Of a stretch of DNA of 64,000 bases, positions 27,001 to 36,588 are shown in pieces. The stretch's first letter is position 1; every line of letters starts with the position of its first letter. Source of the DNA: Acetobacterium sp965140355 (GTDB taxonomy: Bacteria > Bacillota > Clostridia > Eubacteriales > Eubacteriaceae); contig OZ223194.1 in the NCBI GenBank assembly GCA_965140355.1, forward strand, positions 992,001 through 1,056,000. Reading direction: 5' to 3'. The notes under the pieces were generated by a model that did no database searches, was not told the origin of the DNA, and saw only the letters and a list, made by a program, of their open reading frames with translations. Position numbers and translations under genes: made by a program.

Positions 27001-29583
27001 CGAACCGGGTTTAAGCCGGTATCCGGTATCCAGTATAATTTCAAGGCTGATTGTCTCTCCGGGCATTCCTTCAATCGTACTTGATGAGATCGTGCCATTT
27101 TCGGTTGGACTGACTGTGACAGCTTTGGTTTCAAGCGTCGTCAATGGAGACAACGTTATCCCGCCTGGATTCCCGGTTGGAGAATGATATTCCAGCGACC
27201 CTGAGCAGTTATCAAATACAGATAATCCCATTGTAGGCATATGACCATCAAAATATACGTGATTCAGGGCCGCGCAATATTGAAATGCGCTATTTCCTAA
27301 AAATGTAATGCTGCTGGGTATCGTAACGCTGGCCAGGTTGATGCATCCAGAAAATGCACTAACTTCAATAGTCGTAACACTAACCGGTATTGTTACGCCG
27401 GTCAGCCCACTACAATTAGAGAAAGCATTATTCCCTATCGAAGTAACGCTACCGGGTATGGTAAACGCGCCTGACAGCCCTGTCGGATAGCAAATCAAAG
27501 CGGTTTTATCAAAATTATATAACACTCCATCTCGGCTGGAATAATGCGTATTAGCTTCATCGACGCTGATTTCAGTTAACCCTGTGCAGCCTGTGAGCGC
27601 ATTATCTCCTATTGATGTAACACCGCCCGCTATCGCTACTTTATTAAGGCCGCTGCAATAAAAGAAGGCATTATTTGCTATGGCTGTAACGCTGCTGGGT
27701 ATTATAACTTCGGTCAGCTTGCTACAGTAAGAAAATGCGCTATCCCCAATCGATGTGACCCCGTTCAATATATTAATACTGTTTAGGCTGCTGCAATCTT
27801 TGAACGCATAGTCTCCAATAGACTTCACGCTGTCTGGTATCGTTATGCCAGTTAAACTGCTGCATTGATCGAATGCATAAGGCCCAATAGATATAACACT
27901 GTTTGGTATCGTGACGCTGTTCAAATTACTGCAATTAGCAAACGCACCTTTCGATATCGATGTAACACCGCTGGGTATTGTTACCCCGGTCAATACGCCA
28001 CAATCACCAAATACGTATTCTGCAAAAGACGTAACCGTGTACCCATCAAGTGAAGCAGGAATTGTGATGTTTCCACCGATCCCGCTGTAACCGGTGATAA
28101 TACATGATGTGCCATCTGGATTGACCGTATATGTATAAGCTTTGATTGTCGAAAAACTGCCGACATTATTGTTTCCTAAAATAAGATTACTCGCATCATC
28201 AATATATGCCCCTGCTTCAATCGCAACAATATAGTCAGCATTGTAGTTCAGCGAAAGATGCTCTGTTCCGTTTAAAAACCTTGAAATCGGAATGGTTGCC
28301 GTATCGCCTGACGCAGTTCCCCCAAAATAGTTATCACTTTCTCCGATAGTATAAACATATATATTTGAACCATCGGAAACGCTCACTTTTTTATTTGGCA
28401 AACCGGTAACCGGTTTGCTGAAGACAATTGAGATATTTGAAAGCGAGATGGGTATGCCTGTCCCTGACGGAAATATCTGATCTACTTTAGGTTCTATGGT
28501 ATCTAGTTCAAACTCTGCAAAAACTGTAATGTCACTACTTGGCATGGTAAAGATGGTTTCATTGATACCGTGGTAGCTATTATCATAATATTTTAATGAA
28601 CCCGACTTCAGGCAATAACCTTTTTCCGGAATGATATTAAGGTTGATTGTCTCCCCGGGCATTCCTGAAGTTACACTCGGTGTGACAGTGCCCTTTCCTG
28701 TTAAATTAATTGTGATGGTTTTAGTTTCAAGTTCTTGCACTGAGACCGTTGTAAAATATCCCGAGTTTCCATTTGGACAATATAAGTTTGCGTTAGTATT
28801 TATAAATGCAAATTGATTCACATATGGCACGCCATCAAAAAATACGTTAACCAAGTTTGAGCAGTTTTTGAAAGCATATGGCTTAATTTCCTCGACACTG
28901 CTTGGTATTGTTATATTGGTTAAGCTAGTGCAACTGTAGAATGCGTCAATGTCAATAAACGTAACACTGCTGGATATCGTTACGCTACTCAAACTAGTGC
29001 AATCTGCGAAAGTTGCGTCTGCAATAGATGTAACACTATCTGGTATTTTTATATTGGTTAGGCTGCTGCATACACTAAATGCATGCGCTCCAATAGATGA
29101 GACACTGCTAGGCATCGTTATATTGATTAAGCTACTACACCGATTAAATGCGTAGTTTCCAATCGACGTAACACTACTTGGTATCGTTATATTAGTTAAA
29201 CTGCTACACCGATCAAATGCGTAGCTTCCAACAGACGTAACACTGCTGGGTATCGTTATGCTGGTCATTTTATTGCAATTAGCGAAAGTCCCTTTTGCAA
29301 TAGATATAACACCGTTAGGTATGGTCACACTAGTCAAGACATCTTTGTCGGCAAATGCATATTCTGCAAAAGACGTAACCGTGTACTCAACAATTGTAGC
29401 AGGAATTGCAATATTCCCACCAGCACCAGTGTAACCAGTAATTTGACAGGTTATGCCATCAGGGTTAACCGAATATTCATAATCGCCGCTGGTTGCTGCG
29501 TTTACGGATATATTCCCCCAAAAAAGAGTTGTAACAAGAACCAGCAGAAACACAAAAATACGTTTGAGTTCCTTTTTTTTCAT
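24055..29583 (-). CDS. Giant secreted BspA-like LRR / Ig-like / ChW repeat surface protein
   Basis: An 1842-residue secreted protein. The signal peptide covers residues 1-29 (hydrophobic core VFLLVLVTTLFW, cleavage near VNA). Two blocks of 23-residue LRR_5 repeats of the type SVTSIGxYAFxxCSSL (about 60-270 and 490-800) are each followed by a Listeria-Bacteroides-like beta repeat and an Ig-like (Big_5) domain. Next come five near-identical 90-residue Ig-like (Big_3) units (about 1015-1465), a He_PIG-like Ig domain (about 1465-1550), an immunoglobulin-like MSP/HYDIN-type domain, and three ChW repeats (about 1690-1842; RGHIQNIGDYP, HVENKGW, RGHVQNIGDLP). There is no sortase motif or membrane anchor, so ChW repeats probably hold it at the cell surface. 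Likely adhesion or substrate binding. Convergent with the CprRK-like operon. Confidence 0.93.
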   Translation of the reverse strand: MKKKELKRIFVFLLVLVTTLFWGNISVNAATSGDYEYSVNPDGITCQITGYTGAGGNIAIPATIVEYTVTSFAEYAFADKDVLTSVTIPNGVISIAKGTFANCNKMTSITIPSSVTSVGSYAFDRCSSLTNITIPSSVTSIGNYAFNRCSSLINITMPSSVSSIGAHAFSVCSSLTNIKIPDSVTSIADATFADCTSLSSVTISSSVTFIDIDAFYSCTSLTNITIPSSVEEIKPYAFKNCSNLVNVFFDGVPYVNQFAFINTNANLYCPNGNSGYFTTVSVQELETKTITINLTGKGTVTPSVTSGMPGETINLNIIPEKGYCLKSGSLKYYDNSYHGINETIFTMPSSDITVFAEFELDTIEPKVDQIFPSGTGIPISLSNISIVFSKPVTGLPNKKVSVSDGSNIYVYTIGESDNYFGGTASGDTATIPISRFLNGTEHLSLNYNADYIVAIEAGAYIDDASNLILGNNNVGSFSTIKAYTYTVNPDGTSCIITGYSGIGGNITIPASLDGYTVTSFAEYVFGDCGVLTGVTIPSGVTSISKGAFANCSNLNSVTIPNSVISIGPYAFDQCSSLTGITIPDSVKSIGDYAFKDCSSLNSINILNGVTSIGDSAFSYCSKLTEVIIPSSVTAIANNAFFYCSGLNKVAIAGGVTSIGDNALTGCTGLTEISVDEANTHYSSRDGVLYNFDKTALICYPTGLSGAFTIPGSVTSIGNNAFSNCSGLTGVTIPVSVTTIEVSAFSGCINLASVTIPSSITFLGNSAFQYCAALNHVYFDGHMPTMGLSVFDNCSGSLEYHSPTGNPGGITLSPLTTLETKAVTVSPTENGTISSSTIEGMPGETISLEIILDTGYRLKPGSLKYNDGSHDYSISGTSFTMPDNPITISGVFVEIDNTVPIVNLVSPSGTSVALSVADMVLGFSETVTAVENKSVTISDGTNDYSYTIGASDGYVGGIGSDCKASIPIQKFLNGTVPLSLDYNTTYTVTLEAGAYIDSADNETAASSIGSFKTEAELITVTSVTVKTVPTKITYTAGDLLDLTGLVVTLNKSNSTTEDVPLADFATKGITTTPTNGTGLSDSDNAVTITYTVDHQSVSQSITVNPAAVTVTSVTVKTAPTKITYTAGDLLDLSGLEVTLHKSDSTTEDVPLADFATKGITTTPTNGTGLSDSDNAVTITYTADHQSVSQSITVNPAVVTVTSVTVKTAPTKITYTAGDLLDLSGLVVTLNKSNSTTEDVPLADFATKGITTTPTNGTGLSDSDNAVTITYTVDHQSVSQSITVNPAVVTVTSVTVKTAPTKITYTAGDLLDLSGLVVTLNKSNSTTEDVPWADFGTKGITTTPTNGTGLSDSDSAVNITYTADHQSVSQSIMVNPAAVTVTSVTVKTAPTKITYTAGELLDLSGLVVTLNKSNSTTEDVPLADFATKGITTTPTNGTGLSDSDSAVNITYTADNQSVSQSITVKVAPAITTNSLDNGVVGTAYGKSLTATADSLITWSIDSGDLPDGLTLNANTGHISGTPTTSGTFSFTVKAINNEGDDIKALSIYISSASSGNNGGNTGGDSPTPDPEAHLITTSSAISFGSLMAGYTTPPAIQTMTVKNTGNQSVTLTQPTSEHYAIGPLSNNLLNKDETVTFTIQPKLGLAAGSYNESLSIVGTNGASVSIPLSFTVAEAPVAEKLVTVAYRGHIQNIGDYPLDGSWVNSPEIIGTVGQSKRIEGFEIRLEDAVPTGMELRYNVHVENKGWLYDENDCADWTKDGAYAGTRGESLRIEAVKLVLTDKAGKPYPGYSVYYRGHVQNIGDLPTESAAWYADGEKLGTVGSALRLEALLVKVVKNETDLSAY
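25195..26535 (-). repeat. Five in-frame 270-bp tandem repeats
   Basis: The same landmark, GTAATGCTCTGRCTCACCGA on the plus strand, recurs at 25201, 25471, 25741, 26011 and 26281. The period is exactly 270 bases, or 90 codons, encoding the Big_3-like domain. Copies differ at only a few positions, indicating recent expansion or gene conversion. Copy number may vary among strains and may be collapsed in short-read assemblies. Confidence 0.93.
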
Positions 29584-29625
29584 AATTTCCTTCTTTCTGC
29601 GACCTATTTTATCTAAAACCGTCTT

Positions 29626-29874
29626 CTACCGCAGCATAAATAAAATGTTATCTACAGTAATCCGCAATGGCATAATTTCCGGCTTTCCATCCGGCGCATC
29701 CCAGCAAACCGCTTTGTCCTCAAATTTGACATCTTTAAATACTTCCAGATCCCTTAGCCGTAAAAAAGGGATGGTTTCAACCATTCGCTGCATATTAAAG
29801 CGAACCTGATTGCCTTCTTCAAAGTCGATCAAAAGCTTATAATCATCCGTCGCTTGAACGTTCGTTATTTTCAT
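29626..29874 (-). CDS. DUF2442 domain-containing protein
   Basis: An 82-residue protein with the DUF2442 layout: MKITNVQATDDYKLLIDFEEG, then LRDLEVFKDVKFEDKAVCWD, ending with a short strand. In many genomes DUF2442 genes sit beside DUF4160 in toxin-antitoxin-like pairs, but no partner is visible here. The giant surface-protein gene follows it in the same direction after about 40 bases, so it could share transcription. Confidence 0.87.
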   Translation of the reverse strand: MKITNVQATDDYKLLIDFEEGNQVRFNMQRMVETIPFLRLRDLEVFKDVKFEDKAVCWDAPDGKPEIMPLRITVDNILFMLR

Positions 29875-30256
29875 TTTTCATCTGCCTTTCTTTTTATTTG
29901 CAGGCTTTAGCTAAACATCATAAAAACGGTGATATATTATATTTTAAAGTTGATTTCAGAATAAAAACATCTCCCCAAAGGGGTATTTTTCCCAGCAAGT
30001 TGTATGATTTTTTAAAAAGGGGTCTGAACCTCTGTCAGCTCAAGCCCTTTGCCAGGACATCCCCACAACATAGCTTCCCGGCTAAAAGGATGATTTATAA
30101 AACTAATCCTAGCATATTTAATGTCACATATTTCTACTCGGAACTGGATTTTTAACACATCGTGTGTGTTATAATATGACAATATTTGAAAGAATATAAA
30201 AACAGTTGAGGAACTTCAAATCTGAGACAAAATAATTTGGCAATGGAGATAAGCAA
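29875..30256. promoter_or_regulatory. Intergenic region with promoter of the MalT-like regulator
   Basis: No gene was recognised. AACACATCGTGTGTGTT (about 30154-30170), an imperfect inverted repeat, directly precedes a TATAAT at about 30170. It could be an operator-promoter for the downstream regulator. A CCCCAAAGGGG hairpin occurs near 29975. Confidence 0.4.
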
Positions 30257-32743
30257 TTGAAAAATAAGAAGATTTTAAACAGAAATCGGATTAACACGAT
30301 GCTGTCCGCTGTTTATGACTATCCGCTCACTATTCTGGAAGCTCCCATGGGATACGGAAAGACAACCGCGGTAAAAAGATTTATTGAGCAGAAAAACCTT
30401 CACACCTGCTGGTTTACCTTTTCTGATTTTAAGAATTCGGAGACCGCCTTCTGGGATAACTTTGCCAACGCTATCATAACAATTGACACACAAGCGGGAA
30501 CCATCCTTAAATCACTGGGGCTGCCGACGGACGCCCCGCAGATGGGTAAGGTCTTGCAAACCCTTGATGCGTTGGAATTTGATGGAACTTTTTTAATAGT
30601 TCTGGATGATTACCATCTGTCCAGAGATATGCGGCTAAACAGACTGTTTTTGCGGCTTGCCCAAGAAGAGCTGGAGGGATTTTCGATCTTGTTGGTCACC
30701 AGAGATACTACCGGTCTCGACTTCATCGAACTTCTTTCAAAGGGGCAGTGCTGCCTGCTGCCAAAACAACTGCTACAATTTACCCAAGGCGAGCTTCATG
30801 ACTATTGCCGGATGATGTTAACTGACATCACTGATACGGATCAACAAATGATCTGGCAGTACACTGACGGATGGATTTCCTTTGCATATATCATCCTTCT
30901 AGGGCTTGAAAGCGGTATCCCCATTGGCATGAGCATCAACCTGGAGAACATGATCGAGCGAACGCTGTTTGCCCCCTATGACGAAAAGACCCAAGGTTTT
31001 CTGCTGCTACTTTCGGTTATGGAAGACTTCACTGCGGAGCAAGCTGCATTTGTGACGCAACAGGAAAACGCCCCGCAGCTCTTAAAGCAACTGGACATGG
31101 AGAACGCCTTTATCTATTATGAAGAAAAGACGGGCATCTATAAAATACATGCAGTGCTGCAAAACTTCTTGCGGATAAAGCTGCATCTCTCTGCGGATGA
31201 GTTGCAAAATTTGTATGGGCGGCTGGGAGACTGGATGATAAGCCAGCAGGACCTTCTTGCCGCCTACAGTTATCTGAACCGGGCCGGACGGTCAGAGGAT
31301 ATCCTTGCCCATTTGAACAATCCTAAAAATATCCGCAACGACTGGCTTGATTTTGAAGGCGCCGATGAACTATTTAACCGTTTGCCGCGCGAGTTGTTGT
31401 TCCAATATCCTTTCGCTTACCTGTTGCATATGTTCTATTCGATCCTGCTGGGAAAGGAAAATGAAATCCTCGGGTGGAACGAAAGACTTGATGAGCTGGA
31501 ACAATATTACAAAAACATGGCGGGCCTGGAGGAACCCTATCGGAATCGGATTCTTGGCGAAATCTTAATCGTGCGTAAATTTACACGATTTAATGATGTC
31601 GCTGCGATGTGCGCTTCCGATGCGGAAATTATCAGGCTGCTAAATGGCCAGAATTCCTACATTACCTTACCAGAAAATGAATTTACGTTTGCCTCTCCCC
31701 ACTATCTGTATCTTTATTACCGGGATAAGGCCAGCTTTCGTAAATTGGCAGACCTGCTTTCAGAGGATGTGGACTACGCCAAATTTTCCGGTGGCTGCGG
31801 AACGGGAAGCGACGCCCTTACTTTAGCAGAATACGCACTTGAGACCGGGGATTTAAAAAATGTTGCCTCACACTGCCGCAAAGCAATTGCCAAAGCCGAA
31901 ATAATGTCACAAACCGGCATTGTCATTTGTGCTAAATTTTCTTTGATTCGTCTGCGTCTGATAGAAGGTAACGCTTCCCAGGCACTTGATCTCCTGACCG
32001 AATTGGAGCGTCATGTGGAAAAGATGAACAACTCCATCTACAACACGACCATTGATCTGTGCAAAGGATATGTATTTGCCTGCCTCGGTCGGCCGGAACA
32101 GATTCCCACATGGCTGCTGATTGGAGAAATTAAGGCCGCCGACTTCTACGATCAGGGCATCGCTTTTAATTATATCGTGTATGGGAAAACCCTCCTTGCT
32201 CTGGGAAAATACGATGAGCTTGAGACCCGCGTCACGCAGTTTGAGGCGTATTTCTCGGTATTTTGCAACCGTTTGGGACTGATCCACAACCAGATCTTTG
32301 AAGCGGTGGCTCGCTGCCGTTTGTGCGGATTAGAGGAAGGTGCATCCGTTCTTTTGGTTGCGCTCGACGAAGCACAAGCTGACAATCTGGTGCTACCCTT
32401 TGCGGAAAACGCGCTCCACATTATGGGGATGCTTAAAATAATTATTCAGGAAAATCCCGGCAATGCGTTTTTTAATCATATTCTGATGCTTTGCTGCAGA
32501 TATGAAAGCGCCGTAATGGGTCTTCCCCATCCGGTGGCGACGCTCTCCCGACGCGAAATCAATATTCTATCTCTCGCAGCCGAAGGTTTGAGTAGAAAAG
32601 AAATAGCCGCTCGCTTGTACATTGCCGAGGGCACGGTAAAAACGCATTTCAAAAATATTTACCAGAAGCTTGGTGTTAACAGCAAGATGGCGGCCGTCAA
32701 GATGGCACAAAATCGAGGTTATCTGAGCATGACTGAATGGTAG
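30257..32743 (+). CDS. MalT-like LuxR-family ATP-dependent transcriptional regulator
   Basis: An 828-residue STAND-class regulator starting at a TTG at 30257 with GGAG eight bases upstream. The N-terminal NTPase has Walker A APMGYGKTTAV (about 29-39) and Walker B TFLIVLDDYH (about 110-119). A long helical, TPR-like middle region (about 330-740) is the usual ligand and self-association part. The C-terminal LuxR helix-turn-helix (about 765-820) reads SRREINILSLAAEGLSRKEI then AEGTVKTHFKNIYQKLGV. MalT relatives control sugar or surface-protein genes on binding an inducer. The neighbouring giant surface protein is a possible target. It ends before a strong terminator. Confidence 0.92.
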   Translation: MKNKKILNRNRINTMLSAVYDYPLTILEAPMGYGKTTAVKRFIEQKNLHTCWFTFSDFKNSETAFWDNFANAIITIDTQAGTILKSLGLPTDAPQMGKVLQTLDALEFDGTFLIVLDDYHLSRDMRLNRLFLRLAQEELEGFSILLVTRDTTGLDFIELLSKGQCCLLPKQLLQFTQGELHDYCRMMLTDITDTDQQMIWQYTDGWISFAYIILLGLESGIPIGMSINLENMIERTLFAPYDEKTQGFLLLLSVMEDFTAEQAAFVTQQENAPQLLKQLDMENAFIYYEEKTGIYKIHAVLQNFLRIKLHLSADELQNLYGRLGDWMISQQDLLAAYSYLNRAGRSEDILAHLNNPKNIRNDWLDFEGADELFNRLPRELLFQYPFAYLLHMFYSILLGKENEILGWNERLDELEQYYKNMAGLEEPYRNRILGEILIVRKFTRFNDVAAMCASDAEIIRLLNGQNSYITLPENEFTFASPHYLYLYYRDKASFRKLADLLSEDVDYAKFSGGCGTGSDALTLAEYALETGDLKNVASHCRKAIAKAEIMSQTGIVICAKFSLIRLRLIEGNASQALDLLTELERHVEKMNNSIYNTTIDLCKGYVFACLGRPEQIPTWLLIGEIKAADFYDQGIAFNYIVYGKTLLALGKYDELETRVTQFEAYFSVFCNRLGLIHNQIFEAVARCRLCGLEEGASVLLVALDEAQADNLVLPFAENALHIMGMLKIIIQENPGNAFFNHILMLCCRYESAVMGLPHPVATLSRREINILSLAAEGLSRKEIAARLYIAEGTVKTHFKNIYQKLGVNSKMAAVKMAQNRGYLSMTEW

Positions 32744-32773
32744 GCGATTCTTTGTTTCCATATTGACGAACTG

Positions 32774-32820
32774 AAAGAAGCGAGACGATGCTTGATTTAG
32801 CACCGTCCCGCTTCTTTATT
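32774..32820 (+). terminator. Terminator of the MalT-like gene
   Basis: AAAGAAGCGAGACG pairs imperfectly with CGTCCCGCTTCTTT, followed by ATTGTTTTTTT. Confidence 0.8.
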
Positions 32821-32930
32821 GTTTTTTTCCTGCTCCGCACCCTGATTTCGTCCGTTATTTCGATAGCGCCAGACTTATGCTACGGATATGACACAAATTG
32901 CTGTCCCTAAATGACCCCACGTCATACGAT

Positions 32931-32998
32931 GAAGGTTCCGCTTTTAACAACGCGGCATTACACCATGCTACCGAACACCTTTGGTGTGATGATCCCGA
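32931..32998 (+). pseudogene. Fragment of a CprK-like kinase gene
   Basis: Sixty-seven bases align with 23801-23867 of the intact kinase with about six differences and a 29-base identical core. The encoded scrap EGSAFNNAALHHATEHLW corresponds to EGPGFSNAALHHATERLW around the kinase G box. Nothing else of a kinase gene remains, so a second CprRK-like locus once existed here or a segment was copied. Confidence 0.75.
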
Positions 32999-33178
32999 CT
33001 AAAATCATAACGATCTCCTTTGTGTTAACATAATTTCTTACACATCGATCCGTAATCCATTAAATTGCTCAATCAAGCTTTGCTCATTTTTTAGCGGATT
33101 GAAATTGCGGACAAACAATATTCATATTAGCAGCTTGATATTTCCATTTGTTCCGCTTTACGCCGCCGGTTGTCATCA

Positions 33179-33553
33179 TTAATTTTTTAATACCGCATTG
33201 GCAATTAGTCGATCAAATTTTCTGACATCGATCCCTTTTCGCAAATTCACTTTAATATGACCAACACGAGTCCAGAGTTCAACTTCAGCTTTTAAATCAA
33301 GTAACTTCCCGGCATTTTCGGTTGACCACATATTAATTGACGTGTACGGCAAAGAGTATATTTCTACTGTTTTGCCGCTCAATCCCTGAGCATCTCTTAC
33401 GATTAAACGTTTATTAGTAAAAACAGCACTATCTCGAATTGTTTTATAAGCGGCTACCGCTTCTTCACCTTTGACTAACAATTCCTGCACATCTTGTGGA
33501 ATCGGACACTCCGAAATGAAGGTCCATAATAAAATTTGACTTGTTTCCGCCAT
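33179..33553 (-). CDS. Bacterial PH-domain protein
   Basis: A 124-residue single-domain protein of the bPH_1 type (PF08000-like): GEEAVAAYKTIRDSAVFTNKRLIV, then YSLPYTSINMWSTENAG, and a C-terminal helix DVRKFDRLIANAVL. It is soluble with no signal. The function of this family is unclear. The start has AAAGGAGATT just upstream. Single gene. Confidence 0.87.
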   Translation of the reverse strand: MAETSQILLWTFISECPIPQDVQELLVKGEEAVAAYKTIRDSAVFTNKRLIVRDAQGLSGKTVEIYSLPYTSINMWSTENAGKLLDLKAEVELWTRVGHIKVNLRKGIDVRKFDRLIANAVLKN

Positions 33554-33936
33554 TTTAATCTCCTTTTAAATTATAATTTTTTGTTTGCTCTGGAGTAATT
33601 GATTACACATTGGTTTTTGTCAAACTATTTAATCTTTACAAAGTGAATATGATCATATTTCGCTAAACGCACTCAATCAAGTGTGCCCTGCAACGGGGCT
33701 GCCAACGACTTAGAGAATCCGTCCGGAAAATGATCATTTAAAAAGCGTCGTTTGACTAAGCTCGGCTTGAATGGATTTATTATATCATTTTATGGCACTG
33801 AAGGAAAGTTTTATCTTACTCACTATCTCTATGCCTTAATCCTACTTCCGCAAAAATTACTTGAAACCAGTATTTGTCTAAGCTATAGTATAAACGATTG
33901 GACGATTGTTGGAAAAACAAGAACGGGGAGGAGCAA
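33554..33936. other. Intergenic region, nothing recognised
   Basis: A plus-strand open frame at 33752-33949 lacks a ribosome site and runs into the next gene in another frame, so I do not count it. No terminator, repeat or remnant was recognised apart from a GGGGAGGAG ribosome site near the end. Confidence 0.4.
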
Positions 33937-34383
33937 ATGGAGATTTTAAAGATTAATGATATTGATAAAACAAACTATCTGGAATTATTACTTATTGCCG
34001 ATGAGCAGGTCAATATGATCGAAAAATATCTATACCGTGGCGATATGTTTGCCTTGTATGATCGTGATCTCAGGGCAATTTGTGTCATTACCCAAGAGCA
34101 ACCCGGCATTTTCGAACTTAAAAATATCGTGACCGTTCCTAAATATCAACGAAAAGGTTATGGCCAAAAGCTAATTGCCTTTATTGTTGATTACTATCAG
34201 CAGTTTGGTACCGAGTTATCTGTTGGAACCGGCGACAGCCCTACAATACTTCGTTTCTACGAACGGTGTGGATTTGTAAAATCACACCTTGTTAAAAACT
34301 TTTTTATCGATAATTATGACCATCCAATGTATGAAGATGGTCAGCAATTAGTTGATATGATTTATTTGAAAAAAAATCTATAA
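33937..34383 (+). CDS. GNAT family N-acetyltransferase
   Basis: A 148-residue acetyltransferase. The ATG at 33937 follows GGGGAGGAG closely; the earlier ATG at 33898 does not have such a site. The acetyl-CoA loop is VPKYQRKGYGQKLI (about 65-78), then FYERCGFVKS near residue 105-115. The substrate is unknown. The fold and loop resemble YhbS-like and small-molecule or ribosomal-protein acetyltransferases. Single gene convergent with helD. Confidence 0.85.
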   Translation: MEILKINDIDKTNYLELLLIADEQVNMIEKYLYRGDMFALYDRDLRAICVITQEQPGIFELKNIVTVPKYQRKGYGQKLIAFIVDYYQQFGTELSVGTGDSPTILRFYERCGFVKSHLVKNFFIDNYDHPMYEDGQQLVDMIYLKKNL

Positions 34384-34483
34384 AATAGTGGTTACCCCTC
34401 CTTTTATAATGAAGCAACTCAAACGACACCGATAAAAACTGCTGCGTTGTCATTTTTTTACCGCCATTGAGATTATTTTAAAA

Positions 34484-36588
34484 TCAACGGAGAGTTATAT
34501 CTTTCTCTCCGGGAATCAGCTGCGATGGTCTCCCTGCATAAAGCAACGTCAGTTGATGCATGGCTCGTGTGCAAGCAATATAGAGCAGACTTCGATCATA
34601 TTCGGTGTAGTAAGTATCCGCGCTTACATCGGGAATGATGACCGCATCAAACTCCAAACCTTTTGACATCTGAATCGACGTGATCGAAATCCCATTTTCA
34701 AAACGCGTGCTCGCGGGGGAAATAAGCCGGATATCATAGTCCTCCGCAAGTAGCTTGTGATATTCTCTGGCCGCACTGTTAGTTTTCAAGACGATTCCGA
34801 GGGCTCCGCCACCATCTGTTATAAAAGCATCCAGCTTTCTTTTGATTTTGGTCAATTGGTCCTGCCAATCTACGCAGGATATCACCAGCGGCATATCCCC
34901 GTGCCGTTCCATTGGTTCCAGTTTAACCACCTGTTTAATACTTTTTGCGAAAGTGATAATTTCATAGGTCGAACGATAGCTTTTGGTCAGTTTTACCAAG
35001 CGGGCATTACCGTAAAGCTGTTGCATGTCCGATAAGGTCTGTCGATGATTGGATTGATAAACTGCCCGAAATCTCCTAGAATCGTTTTTTGACAGGGGAA
35101 CAGACGGTTGATGACGGCGTATTGTATCGGCGTATAGTCCTGCATCTCATCAATAACCAGATGCTTGACGCGCTTGCTTTCATTTGCGCCCTCAAAGGCT
35201 GCATGAAAGTACATAAATGGATACACATCGGCCCATTCTAAGGTTTGCTTCTTGGCTAGAACAAACAAATCAGGGTGCTCCAGCCATTGATAAAAATGCT
35301 TATACAGTGCCAGGCTTTTTTTGATTTTGAGCATCGTGTTCAGACTTTTCAATATGGTTTTAGCCCTTGGTATCTCATCCCCCATAAAATTATCCAAATC
35401 AAAACGATCATGGATATCACTTGCCATCAGGACCAACCGTTTCTTAATCGGATAATTTTGATAAGCACAAAAGCGATGCCATATCCAGTCCGCTGTTACC
35501 GCAAACCGTCCAACGGTATAATCCTTCGGCTCAAAAATAAGGGCGGAACTTTCCGTCAAATATCGCTCTATCTGCCGTACAAAATTAAGGGTCGACTTGA
35601 ATCGCACCCGCTCGGCCCATTTTTCATCCTGTGTTTCTAAGGGGTCTTTATCGCGCTCGAAGCAGATGACACCCTCAAGCTGAGCTTCGGCAATATCCAC
35701 AAAACTTAGCTCGCCGATTGGCTCCTCTCCAAGCTCCGGCAAAACATTAGCGATATAATCCCCAAATACCTTGTTAGGAGATAGAATAGTGATATTATGT
35801 GCCGATAACTGATCTTTAAAGCGATAAAGCAAAAAAGCAATTCTGTGCAGTGCAATCGAGGTTTTCCCCGAACCAGCCACCCCTTGAATAATCATCGTCC
35901 CGGCTGTATCATCACGGATAATTTGGTTCTGTTCTTTTTGAATGGTTGCAATAATCGCTTTCATCTTTTCATCGGAGGCTTGAGAAAGCACGCGCTGCAA
36001 AACATCATCGTGAATATTTACGGAGCTTTCCAAGACATATTCCAACCTGCCGTTTTTAATCTTAAACTGGCGCTTCCGTGTAAGCTGGCCCTCAATTCTA
36101 CCTATCGGGGCATCATACCCCGCCGGACCAATTTCATAATCGTAAAACATACTGGCAAATGGCGCTCGCCAGTCGAGGATCAGTAATTCATTTCCATGAA
36201 AGAACGCAAAGCGCCCAATATAATGCTTGGTTGCCAGTTTTCCATCCGCTCTTTGAAAATCAATCCGCGCAAAATAGGGCGACTCCTTTAACTTCGTCAG
36301 CTTCTCCCAGATACCAACTGAAAAAGCACCTGTTCGGTCTATTTGTTTGAGTGCCCGTTCATTTTGAAACATTTCATGGGGATCAATTTCTCCACGATAA
36401 TCTGCCATATAGCGTTTAGCTTCCATATATTCCTTGTCGATTTTCTCTACATTATCATTTGCCGCCTGCACTGCTGCATCCAGCCTTTCGTTTATCATCG
36501 CAAGATGTGCGATTTCATCGGGAAAAGGAATGGGTTCCAGAAAATTAGGGGCTGTTTCCGGCCTGCGACTTTGTTTTTCATTGATCAT
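34484..36588 (-). pseudogene. helD: HelD-like UvrD-superfamily ATPase, split by a frameshift
   Basis: The 5' piece (ATG 36588, behind AAAGGCGG, to about 35037) has the HelD N-terminal coiled arm, the IGRFAFFHGNELLILDWRAPFASMFY block, Walker A GVAGSGKTSIALHRIAFLLYR and DEMQDYTPIQY. The 3' piece (about 35036 to 34484) continues with LSDMQQLYGNARLVKLTKSYRST, QMSKGLEFDAVIIP and LLYIACTRA. One base missing near the GG at 35036-35037 separates them; joining gives about 700 residues. HelD pulls RNA polymerase off DNA and can confer rifampicin tolerance in actinobacteria. Either it is decayed here or the base is a sequence error. Confidence 0.87.

Larger units (their letters stand above)
32744..33178. 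other. Intergenic region with terminator and kinase-gene scrap
   Basis: It contains the MalT-like gene terminator and a 68-base diverged copy of kinase sequence (32931-32998). The remainder shows no gene. Confidence 0.6.

Noticed and set aside
29564..30155. Short plus-strand ORFs near the DUF2442 gene
   Set aside because: They are antisense to DUF2442 or lack starts and families; no toxin partner of DUF2442 could be supported.
33660..33740. Possible structured RNA near GCAACGGGGCTGCC
   Set aside because: No convincing paired stems or match to a known riboswitch core by eye.
33752..33949. Plus-strand ORF upstream of the GNAT gene
   Set aside because: No ribosome site, no recognisable motifs, and it ends inside the GNAT gene in another frame.
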